Shown here: one piece after another, positions 1-12,000 of the stretch
Layout: the number at the start of each line of letters is the position of its first letter
How positions within the stretch are numbered: position 1 is the stretch's first letter
Source: Macrosoma leucophasiata
Taxonomy: Eukaryota; Arthropoda; Insecta; Lepidoptera; Hedylidae
Assembly (NCBI GenBank): GCA_036365455.1
Contig: JAWQUS010000020.1
Location: 4,189,001 to 4,253,000 of the forward strand
Length of the DNA: 64,000 bases
Reading direction: 5' to 3'
The notes under the pieces: generated by a model
Databases searched by the model: none
What the model saw: only the letters and a program-made list of their open reading frames with translations
What the model was told of the DNA's origin: nothing
Made by a program: the position numbers and the translations under genes

Positions 1-28
1 CGCGCGAAGCCGAAGCGGGCCGCTAGTT
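1..28 (+). mobile_element. Helitron-like 3' end at the window edge
   Basis: CGAAGCCGAAGCGGGCCGCT followed by AGT resembles the 3' terminus at 10255-10288 (GAAGCCGGAGCTATCCGCTA then GT). Both end CTAG|T, as Helitron 3' ends do. Only the last bases are in the window. Confidence 0.4.
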
Positions 29-1940
29 ATAAATATTTTGGATAAGAGTTTCGGGAGATAAGACTTTTGAATTGGAAATAGCCTCCTCTTTCAACGTCTT
101 TTCTTTATATTTCTAAGGTCTTTATTAATAGTTTTGAAATATTGGCAAAATTCTTAGGTAATGCCTTTTAATTTCATCCTTTTTTTCAACAATATTTGCA
201 ATTTATTATACGAGTACCTACGCTAAAAACTTTTCAACACATTTTTTTAGACATCATTCCAGATCGAATGAGCCATGCCACATATTTTTACGACCATATT
301 CTCTTAATTTCGCTATTATCAACTCGTAAACAAGACATGTTTATGGCGAGGTATGACTAAATGTGGGGGTGGCTATGGGGTATGGCTAAATAAAAACCGT
401 GTCCCAGTTGACTACCACAAGGCGTCCGTCATCCCGACTCGCGGCGCCCGCCAGCCTGTCTACGCTTTACTCTTACCAGATAATGCAGACGCTCGGACAA
501 ACACGCTATCTACTTTGCGATAGGGATGACGGCATCCAATATCAATTTATTTAAACTACTTATTTGTGTTCAGATTTGTCGATAATGACCGTGATAAATT
601 GATTTAAAAATCTAAATATGTAAAACTCAAAGGTGACTGACTGACTGACTGATCTATCAACGCACAGGCCGAACCACTCGACGGATCGAACTGAAATTTG
701 GCACGTTATTATGATGTAAGCATCCGCTAAGAAAGATTTTTTCCAAATTCAATTCCTAAGGAAAAAAGGTTCAAAGAAGGGATGAAAGTTTGTATGAAAC
801 TTTTTATTCCTTAGACATATTTGCATGTACTTAAGTTCTTATGAATTGAGTATGGCAATAATTGAATTACGTATTTCAGCGTTTTCCAATTTTGCTATGT
901 TCTAGTTATGCTTGTTTGCCACCTTCATTACATTAAAAAATCCTTATTTGAAAACAATATTGAAAATAAGTTCTTATGAAATGAATTTATTTTTTATTTA
1001 AGTTGGTGTTTTTGCACGGAGTAGATAAACCTAGCTTGTGAGTTACATTTTATCGATAACCCAATATCTCATGGAGCGGGCGGCCCTAGCTGCATTATTT
1101 TGATTACCTATTCGTATTAATGGACCGTTTTTAGAGTTCCGTAGTAAACAAGGAACACTTATAGTTTCGCCATGTCCGTCTGTCTGTCTGTTCGCGGTTT
1201 AGCGCAAAAACTATTGGTAATAGAGACTTGAAATTTGGCACAAGTACACACCTAAACATGAAAAAAAAATATTTAGGGTCCTTCCCTAAATGTAACGCGC
1301 GAATATTTTTTTTTCTTCGTTTTCTAGTGTAATATATTGTTGGATAGGTCTTTCAAAAATGTTGTGCTAATACCATTTCTCGATTTCGTTAACTGTTCGT
1401 GACTTATTAAGCTTTAAAGTGCTAATTTTCGTTAGAGTCAAGTGTCTCCCCCTATCTACCAACTAAACGGATGTTGTTAAAAATTCAAACTCGACTACCT
1501 ATTAGGTACCTAATAGGTAGTCGACCAAATGTATTTTACTCGAAAAGTTTGACCAACTCCATAGAAAACATTTATTAATTTTTTTCATTACAATATTCAA
1601 ACTTAAAAACTACCTAATTCGATTAAGTCAGACTAGTAGCTACGAAAGCACAAACTCTTACATTTTTCTAGTAGTTAGATATGTTCGTGTGATACAGACA
1701 ATATCGTATATTATTATTACGTGTGTACAGTAGCTTAAGGTATAACATCAGAATGGTAGGTATGTGTCTGTGGTCTGAGATTATGTACACTGTTTCGCAT
1801 TCCATATCAGTTAGATGCCATTGATTCCAAATTATTATTGGACTTCGTCATATTTGTGAATTACGGTTATTCATTTTAATATACTTATAAATAAGTTGTA
1901 CTATTTATTTTTCGCAATAACACATGCGAGTGAACTTAAG
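29..1940. other. Intergenic DNA with degraded repeats
   Basis: No gene seen. About 625-720 carries a GACT microsatellite followed by a repeat tail (GAACTGAAATTTGGCACG). About 1135-1250 carries another dispersed repeat (CCGTCTGTCTGTCTG, GAAATTTGGCACAAG). A perfect palindrome lies at 1491-1524. The rest is AT-rich and unassigned. Confidence 0.5.
1491..1524. repeat. Perfect 34-bp palindrome
   Basis: TCGACTACCTATTAGGT is followed directly by its exact reverse complement with no spacer. Confidence 0.9.
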
Positions 1941-1941
1941 A

Positions 1942-2132
1942 AATTAAAGAAAAACGGAAAGAAAAATTTGACTTCTTCGGGCAGGAATCGAACCTGCGAC
2001 CTCAGGATAACTCAGATATACTCTATACTTCGGTAGCTTAGTGGTAAAGCGGCTGGACTGGTTAGCCCGAGGTCGCAGGTTCGATTCCTGCCCGAAGTCA
2101 AATTTTTCTTTCCGTTTTTTCTTTAATTTCTT
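1942..2132. repeat. Head-to-head tRNA-like SINE fragments
   Basis: The right half (about 2029-2100, +) has a tRNA-like form: TAGCTTAGTGGTAAAGC (A box), GGTTCGATTCC (B box), and CTTCGG paired with CCGAAG. The left half (1942-2005) is the reverse complement of the right half's B box, 3' stem and following AAATTTTTCTTTCCGTTTTT tail. The anticodon loop lacks U33 and the element continues into a non-tRNA tail, so this is SINE material and not a tRNA gene. Confidence 0.75.
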
Positions 2133-2199
2133 ATAAATAGCACCCACGCACCCACAGACATAAAAATGATCGGTAATCGGTTTCGAGGAACTAAAAATT

Positions 2200-2520
2200 A
2201 GTATAGTTAAGGTGTGTAGAGTTAGTAAACTTGGCTCTACATCATCTACCCCCCCGAGGGTTTCCACCTTGTCGTGGCGGGGGGGCTCAGTACCCGGTGG
2301 TTGTCCCACACCGGCGAAGCCAAGAGGAACCCAGAGAGGGGGCGGCGTTTGGCGTGGCTTTGTCCGCCACTCGCTGCTGTGGAGAGGAGACGGCTGGGGA
2401 GGAGGTGTACGGGTATTTCGTTGGCCCTGCACCCTATCCCCAACCGCCTAACGGTGGTCCCGCCGTCGGATAGGGACGTGGTGCGGCCGCGGGGGAGCGG
2501 CTGAGGGTCGAACTCTTTCG
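2200..2520. repeat. GC-rich island, probable LINE 5' fragment
   Basis: Strongly GC-rich against an AT-rich background (GAGGGTTTCCACCTTGTCGT, then CCCAACCGCCTAACGG). Several short frames are open by composition only. It resembles 5' UTR material of insect non-LTR elements; this is an inference. Confidence 0.35.
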
Positions 2521-3043
2521 ATACACTTTTCCTGGCTACATACTTTAGAATTTACTCATTTTTAAATAAAATAGTTTTCATTAATTAAAACACCACTATT
2601 TGAAATGGATAAAGGTAATTTCTAGTACGGATCTTCACTTACATCAGCATCTTTATACAGTTTTGCACTACGATGCTCAAAGAACCCATTGTTATGGTAC
2701 CTACATTCACATACAATACACCATAGTGCCATAACTGTATGTATATGATCATTGATGTGACCTTAAAAAGCCGGTATGCCGTTGCATTACCAAGTTTTAG
2801 AAAGTATACTCGGTCTCATTCACGACACTTGTAAACATCTTGCTATCTCTTTCGAATACTACGAACCTGTGCTACGAACAGTATGACGAAGCCGCTCTTA
2901 ACTCTACATGTCAACAATTCTGCGCATACGCAAGACGCGTAAACGCGGTTTTTCACGGATATTACGCAAAATGTGCAAGTTTTCTAGTGTTTTAAGTTAA
3001 TAAAATAAGAACACCATAAACATATTATTTAACCATATCTAAA

Positions 3044-6000
3044 ATGGAAGTTGAGGTAAGTTTATCTAAGTTTATTTGTATTTATAATAATTACATTACT
3101 TGTAAGTATTTGTTTGCTAAAGTCACTTAAAATTTATTCTCTGGATGAAGTACCTAATAGTCATCTAACTTCGTGAACAATGTAAATAACAGTGGGTTGC
3201 CTAAAATGAGGCTTTTGTCGTTTGAATTCAGGCGACACCCTCGCGTTTTATTAATGAGGGAATATATCTAACTCAATCGGAAATTAAAAAAAAACTGTTT
3301 TCATTTTTGTTTACAACATTTATGTTACACGTTTTGGATAATATATATTAGGTATATAGACCCATAGCCCAGCTCCATCAGCATAGTAGTCAGTACGCCA
3401 CTGACATGGGTGGCACCCGGGGCGGATGTTTTTTTACTAGTGGTAGAGCTCCAGTGACGGAGGTCGCGGGCGTAGGCACCACCGCATACTTGCCGCTAAG
3501 TGGTAGTGTTCAGCAATCGTGTTCCGGTCAGGTGGCAATGTATGGCCCTGTAATTTCCGGCACAGAGGCATAACACTTTAGGCCTCAGGAGTGGTAACGC
3601 ATCTGCAGTTTGACCTTGGTCTTTGTGTCTATAGGCTGAAGTCATCACTTAAAATCAATGTGAACTGCATGCTTGTTTGCCACTTCCATTTCATTAAAAA
3701 AAAACTTTTTTCTCCATTCTCCACCGTTGTGCCCCCATTTGAGCAAATTCTGCCTCTGGCGCCCCCTTATGTTATACAAGCGAAAGTGAGTTTTGTGTAG
3801 CGTTGTTTGAGAAACTATTGAACGATTACCTGTTATTATATACAGTAGAAGCTCTTTATTCGCGGGGTATACGTTCCGTAAATATGCCGCGAATACAGAA
3901 ATCCTGAATATGGAATGGTAATGTATATAGATTTATAGGGGATACGTTCCTCGGCGGCGAAATAAAAATAGCAAACATAAAAAATCAGTTTAATTTAAGT
4001 TTTTGACCATACATTTTGATAAGTTACATAATATCTTCAGGTTTAGGCAAGGGTCCAATTGTGGCAGCATTCAATAATATACTTTATGTTTTGAGTAACA
4101 AGTTTGTTTTATATACATTTTCAGTTTGTTTACATACTTAAAAACACCGACCGCGGCGAAGGCGACTTTACTTCGAAGGAACCGTCGAACGAAACAAACA
4201 ACGCCGTTAGCTTTTGACAATCTAGGCACAGTTGTACTCGTAATAAGGTCTATTTTATTTCTCTCTTGATGCGTTGACAACGTATACCGAACGCTTTTAA
4301 TTTAGGGACATATACCGAAGTACCGATTCAATCCGCGAATAAAGAAATCTTATGCCGCGAATATAGGACTTGAGTGGCATTTTTTTCAATCCGCGAATAG
4401 TGAAAACGCGAATGAAGGAAGCGCGATTAAAGAGCTTCTACTGTATAATATTTAACAAATCTACTAAATACTACCTGCAATGCGATTATGACTTAGCCAT
4501 CAATTGCTTTCACTGGAACTCAATCACAATTTTTCTAGAACAACCCATAATATCAAAGATCAAACGGGATTAATGCGAAAATGCCACATAATTACCTCAC
4601 TAATCTATCGCTTTTTCTATCACAGGACACTAAACAAATAACACACAACCGTGAAGACGTGATTCCTGGTAAATCTATTCCAGTATCCAAGAATATCACA
4701 GATAATAAAGCAACCAGAAATGATACGAACATAAATATATTCCTCCTGATATGTATCATAGGAGTGTCATTAGGCATCACACTAGAAATCATAAATGTGA
4801 ATAGAAGAAATACTCCAAATAACATGGAAGATAAACAAAAATATTGGGTATTCTCTAATTACCACGACGTTAATAACCCAAATGGTTTACTGAAACATGT
4901 TCATTTGGTGTTAAATAGAATGGGTTATGAGAGATCTGATAATTCTACACCTTGGCACCTCCTCTGGTCGCACGACTACCCGTTTAGAGTATTATATCCA
5001 AATTTACACAAACTGAAGCCTCATCAGAAAGTAAATCACTTTCCTGGCACCGGATTCATAACAAATAAAGTGGATTTAGCAACATCTGAATCTAAATACA
5101 TACCAAAAGCGTTCAAGTTACCCAAGAGTAAGGAAGCGTTCTTAAAATATGCTAAAGAGAATAGAAACGCGCTGTTTTTGGAAAAACACAACCAGCACAG
5201 AGGTGTGTACTTAAAAAACGTGACTGAAATCGACTTGTCAAGTGGCGAAAGTTTCGTACAGGAGTACGTGCAAAACCCATTTTTAGTCGATGGACATAAG
5301 TTCGACATTGGCGTGTACGTGGCGGTGACTTCGGTGAATCCTTTACGAGTTTACTGGTATAAAGGAGACGTTTTATTCAGGTATATCGCTTTAAATACCT
5401 ACATATAATAACATACAGAACCCCCCCAAAAAAATGGCACGTCGAGCTTAAGAAAGAGGCAATCGGCTAATTTCGACTTCGTAGAGCGTTATCTCTGTTG
5501 CACACTGCATACGTAAGCACTGATAGTGTGGCATTGGTCAAAATTTGATCAAAATGGTTGAAAAACGTCACATAGGTGTGCAAAAGAGAACGCTCTACAG
5601 AGCCGAAAATAGGCGATGACTCTCTCCTAAGGTCGATATTGAATATATCTTGCTGCTGTATATACAAGTGGCCTGTTACTACTAAGCCTACTGTACTGCC
5701 TGAGGTGGCTTAGCCACTACTATTCAGTTTGAAGAACGTTCAGAATTCGATATCTAGGAGGGCAATAACTGATATTAAATTCGAAGAAAGAAGATCAGTG
5801 GCACACTCGGAGTTTTTTTGCCTCAGAGGTGGTGTGGCGGTATGGGGCCACTATTTAGATTATAAGTGGTAGAGTCCTTGCGTTGGAGTTCGGGAGCGTA
5901 TGCCCCACCGCATCACCTAATCTATCTGCCGCCAAATGGTAGTCTTTAACACTATAGTGTGGTTAGACGGGTAATGCAAGGTCCGAATTTAAACTACCAC

Positions 6001-9000
6001 AGCGGCAAAACAACTTAGACCTCAGTGGTGGTAACGTGTCTGCGTATTGATCCCAATAGCACATTCCCTCTTACCCGGAGGTCGGACCAGTAGTGGCCTG
6101 CTTGCTACCAAATACACTACTTAGGCAGTTAGGTACACTAAAAGGATACCTACTTCACGCCTGTAATCCCCGAAGGGGTAGGCAGAGGTAAATTGCATTC
6201 ATGCAAACACCCTTGATTTGCCGGCCACGTTTAGGTCCATGTAACAGGTGGCGAACCTTTTGACATCTCCCGCCACATTACCAAACTCCGAGGTACTAAA
6301 AAACTTTTAGAAAATCGAAAATTCCAAAAGAACCAGAGATAAAGGGATTTTCATACCGTTATCTCTGATAGTCCCCGATCCGGGAATCGAACCAAGTACC
6401 CCAAGGTGACAGAAGCGGCCCGCTACCACTAGGCTACTGAGGCAGTGACACCTACTTCTAATCGTTGCCATGTCGTCTACGTAAAATAAATCGCTGGCAA
6501 AGTTCGTAAATACAACCCATGAAATATTCACTGCCTAATGAATAACATACTACCTATTACTTTTATATAATCTAATTATATTTATCGATATTTTATTTAA
6601 CGCTCAGTCAACCAAAGACATCATTTCCTATGTGTAATACTGTTCAGTTGAGATATCGGCGATCGTTTATAAATAAACACGGAATAGATAAATAAGGATG
6701 GAAAGGCCTTTGCTTCAATTTAGTATTTGAACCAGTGTCACCGCTTTTCTCCCACCGTGCAATTTCTTACACAAATGTAACACCATCTCGACAATCACCC
6801 ACACATTAATCTCAGGGCAGCTATTCGTTTGCGTAAGTTTGCATACTAAGATGTAACGCCCGTAGACAATAAACACTCGCACGCACACAACAATATACTC
6901 AACAATAAACTCAACAATAAACTAGTCGAAGTGTAGCGAACGCATTACATGCTGCACATTGCCAGCGGAGACAGTAATAGCGTTAATTGAGCGAGTGCTT
7001 AACGAGCAATGTATTCGCTAGCAGTAACGTTTAAATAATGCAGTTTAAGTTCGAATATTCATATTCCTTTGTATATTTATATGTTTTTTACAAGTATTAT
7101 AACAATAAATGTTATTTGTGTCTTACCGATCAAAAGATATACCTCCTCGCTTTATACTTGAGGTCTGACATTTCATATTACATGTTAAAATTGGCACTAC
7201 ATGGTATTTTACCAAGAGATGCGTCGTTCGAAGCAGTCTACACGATACTACGAGCGGCGAACGAATGGTTCTGCCGAACTGTGTGTGTATACGCATAGTT
7301 GTCGTGCGCTTGCCACGCCCACATTACCATTCCATCTTTATTTATCTATTCCGTGTAAATAAACATCCCACACGCCATACGCACCTTCCATTCATAACGT
7401 TTCCTGAATGATACAGAGATGTTATAAATGTAACGATATTTTCTTCAATATCTGAACGCGTGTGTTATATTAGTCCTGTGTTACGTGGGATTTATCACAC
7501 GTGTGATTGCGGTTTTTAATATTTATTGGATGGAAGAGGAACATTTTCTTATACTTGCCTATACGTTCGCCTTCGGAAGCGGTCTCCTTACACCCTGTAG
7601 GTACCTTTATTTTAATTAACAAACCTCATGGTGCTCCAATTTTTATGTCTCGTTATAACTGACTAGTGAGTCAGTCCTACATATTCTACAGCCAATAGTT
7701 ATTTACAAAAGCAAAGGTCTCATTGCTAAGTTTATGATAAATATATTAAGGCAACATTGTAAATGCATACATAGAGAATATGCCATAATCGCCACGCTTG
7801 GCAAGCGGGTGAGCGATCGCAGGGACGATAGTAATATCACGGGACGGTCTTTATCTTTATGAATATCTCAGGCTAAAAAAACATAGATTTATAAATAAAT
7901 AAGATCCGCTTACCTACACTCACAGCCCCTAGGTATTAACAATAACCAAGGCCATGTAAAGATAACTACGGAAAACGACTTCAAAATATCTGAGGATAAA
8001 CGATATACCTACCTTCAAATTCATTACTTAATTACAGGTACTGTCCAGCGAAATATGAGCCGTTTGATCCCTAAATCTGGACAAATATGTGATAGGAGAC
8101 GACTATCTACCGACATGGGAGGTACCTTCCCTGGCGCACCCTTATACGGCCTTGGGATTCAGCATGAAAGAAGCATTCGATACTTACGCTAGATCCAAGG
8201 TATAAAAAGGGAAGAGACGATTTGTGTCATTATACTTGGCGGCGGTCGAGGGACTTAGGCACCACCGCAATATCTAATGTAGGTATCTGCCGCTAAATGG
8301 TAGTGTTCGGCACACTATCTATTAAATTTATTACCATCGGAATGAAAATTAGTTATTGTGGGGCCATACCTACTTTAGTATACCTACTTACTGGTGGTAG
8401 AGTTCCAGTGACGGAGCTCGCGGGCGTAGGCACCACCGCATTACCTAATATACTTGGCGCTAAATGGTAGTGTTCAGCACTATCGTGTTCCGGTCAGGTG
8501 GTAATGTACGGCCCTGTAATTTCCGGCACAGAGGCATAACACCTTAGGCCTCAGGAGTGGTAACGCATCTGCATTTTGACCTTGGTCTTTGTGGTAGGCT
8601 GCTGTCATCACTTAACATCAATGTGAACTGCATGCTTGTTTGCCATTTCCATAACATAAAAAAGTATGCTGAACCAGTACTGTCCTTCACTTTGATCCTG
8701 AGTTCAAGGAGGAAGATAAGTGGTAGGTACCTACGGGGATATTTTCTGGCAGTTTCGCAGTATGGAAATGTAACCGGAGATGTTAATAGGCTCGCTACCT
8801 ATTGTAAGAAACAAATTGTGGGTAACTGACGTATCACAGGTGTTCCCAGATATGCTTGAATAGATGGACTACTTACTATTACTACTGACTATTACTTCTG
8901 CCATCCCTTTCGAAAACACAGGCATGAAGTTACGGTTATCTTTACGCAAACTTCGAAATAATAATTAACATACCGTCTGGTATACCTATCAGTCTTGATA

Positions 9001-12000
9001 TACCGCTCGGTTCAGACAAAATAAATTGAGGCATAAGTAACGTAACCTAAAATTTTTATCGTCACTCAAAACGGGACATTCTCAAAATTAACCTTCAATG
9101 AACCAGGGCGGAAGAGGCTTACTAATTAACGCCCAACTAATATATAACGCCCTTCTTTAACTATCGTTTTAACTATATTGGTTATAAAGTTTTAGATTGA
9201 CGCTTACAGGACAACTTCAGGCGCGTACGCTAGTGTTCTACACATTTTTGCTGAGATTACCGATACCGGGACATTTTCGCTTCCCAAAAGATTCCCCGAG
9301 ACACCGGGACGTGCTGCATGATAGCGGGACTGTCCCGTTCAAAACGGGACGTATGGTCACGTTAGGCATAAGTCGTATGTTAGTTAAATTTTTGATCGAT
9401 TTATTTTGTTCAGTGCTCGTTACCTTTGTTAAAAACACTCTGCCAAAGACGCTGCAGTGTAAGAATTCATTCATACAACATCACGTCTCTCTACAGGCGT
9501 AGGTAGCTCTCAGACTTGACCTTTAGCCGCAAGAGGCTAATTACTGCCCTTCAATGGCCTTTCAGAAACAGCCGCGTATGACTACTGACACAGGTCAATA
9601 AAAAAAAGTATACCAGTGAAAGAATAAAGAAAGGTATAATTGATAGGAATTGAAATTACTTTGTATGATTAGGAATATAATATACCTACTCTGTTTCTAG
9701 GACGTTTTATAAACATGCAATTTTATTTTATATAAGGTAATCGATAATCGCCTTGGCTTCCGAACGAACGAATTCATTCTTATACCTATAATAACGAATG
9801 TACCGACTTAATTTAGAATCGGTGCATTTTAGTACGTATTTCTTGTGCACTCATCCACACAAAGCCTTAAGTAGTAGTAAAGTAGATTCTTTACGTCATA
9901 AAATCCCTTACATTAAAAAACTTTCATTTCCATTACATTTTAAAAAAATGTGAAATGTTACAATAATATTAATTTTAACATATATCTTGGTGCAACCCAG
10001 CCTTAGCACAAAAACTACTGGAACGGATACAAAAATTATTTCACCGTTAGAAAGATACATTTTCACTGAGGGACATACGGCCAAATACTCAAACGTCACA
10101 TAAATCTAAGTGGGACTTAATAGTCATATGTCTTTATAAAACACGTTCAAACGGTAAGGATAGCGCACATTTGAGGGTTGCTAAAAATTGAGTGACCTTT
10201 GAGTATTCGACCAATTGGCGTATAGCCTATGTCCCTCAGTGAATACATTGATTGCACTCGTGCGAAGCCGGAGCTATCCGCTAGTTTTTAATATAAACCA
10301 TATACTCTTACACTTACATACCTACATAAAAAGATCAGAAGTTACCTACAGATTACTCAAAAATACATGAGGCCGCTGACGAAAAAAGAAGGGAACCTAA
10401 CATAACTAAATACATCTCTACCGTGTTTTACATTGCCAACTGCCTCTTTAACTGAATAAACGATTAATGCCTAATAAATTCATCTTTTCAGGGCAAAGAC
10501 ACATCGACAATGTGGGATGAAGTTCAAAAAGCGATCGCTGAAGTTTTCATCAAAAAGGAAAATCACATAATTGAAGCGGTAAATATTTTCTAGCCTAGTT
10601 GCCTGCGGTGTTTCCACAAAAAGGTCAAATCAATTACTATAAAGCGATAGAATAATAATCGTTATATTTAAAAAAAAAACTTGAATAGAAAAGCTGACGA
10701 TTTTTTCCTAACAACGGCTAAGTATATTTTTTTTTGTGTCAGTAAAGTGGCAGTCAAACTAATACTGTTAGTAGAGTTTCAGGGCGAGATTCACAGACCG
10801 CACTACGACTTTACTTTCGAGCAAAGTACGCTTCGAACTGTCAAATCCCATACTGTAATGACAGTTCTAAGCATACTTTGCTCAAAGTAAAGTCGTAGTG
10901 CGGTCTGTGAATCTCACCATCAGTGTATACTCGAGGGCGTAGGCACCACCGCATTATCTAATCTGTCTGCCGCCAAATGGTATTGTTACATTGTTATATT
11001 TGTATTACATATTGTTCAGCACTATCGTGTTATGTCCGGTTAGATGCTTATATATGACCCCGTAATATAGAACAACTCGGCCCACCGGCCGCGGCGGACC
11101 GGAGGGGAGTAGCCATAGCGTTTATTACCAATGCAAAACAGTCTGTCATTTTTTGCGGGGGGAAATACGTGTGACACACACTCACTACAAAAATCGTCTA
11201 CTACGAAACTCACCCCTGACTTTAACAAAATTCATAAACAATTTCATGCACACATTTTAATATCTGGACGAGAAGCATAGGACCGTTTGGTCTTGTACTT
11301 TGACAGAGGGGAAAGCCTGCATATGGCTATTCCCCTCCGGTCCGCCGCGGCCGGTGGCCCGTGCCGGTACCGGTACAAATACCAACTATTTCATATACCT
11401 ACCTACTTATAAATATTACCTATTTTTTTATAATACTTACATATTCAGTTGCCACCATTGCGGACTGTAATAACCGGTGCTTGTCTGTCACTTCCATGAC
11501 TTAGAAAATAGGAATAGATTCCATTGAACTAACGTACAACATGATACCTCAATGGTAGATTCACGGAAACGGACTCATTCAGAAAAGTAATAATCTCAAA
11601 ATGTATTTATTTTTGTGTTAGGGTTCAGATAATGACACCCACAATCCAAGTCCATATATTGCGTGGAAATATTAGTGCACCCACCGATATGTGGATATGA
11701 TTTAATGAAGTGTAAGAATTATTATGGACTTTATTTCGCGACTTCGTCCTCCTGGAATTGGGAACAAAAATGACGTGACTGCTATACCAACTTTCATCCC
11801 GTATTTAAACCCTTCAGGAGTTGATTTTTGAAAAGTAGCTTAAGTTTATATCTCCTATATACAGACAGATACTGGTGGTAGAGCACCAGTGACGGAGCTC
11901 TACCACCATGATATTTCCATACGATATATTGAATTTTTCAATAGGTAATGCGGCGGTACCTACGCCTCCGAGCTCTGTCACTAGAGCTCTACCACCAGTA

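Noticed and set aside
2029..2100. Possible functional tRNA gene
   Set aside because: A and B boxes and a T arm are present, but the anticodon loop lacks U33, the acceptor stem has a mismatch, and the sequence continues into a SINE tail duplicated nearby.
2212..2504. Several overlapping open frames on both strands in the GC-rich island
   Set aside because: Open by composition only; mutually overlapping in five frames; no domain, no splice support.
7038..7298. 86-codon + strand frame
   Set aside because: Entirely inside the hAT MITE 6678-7355 and without transposase motifs.
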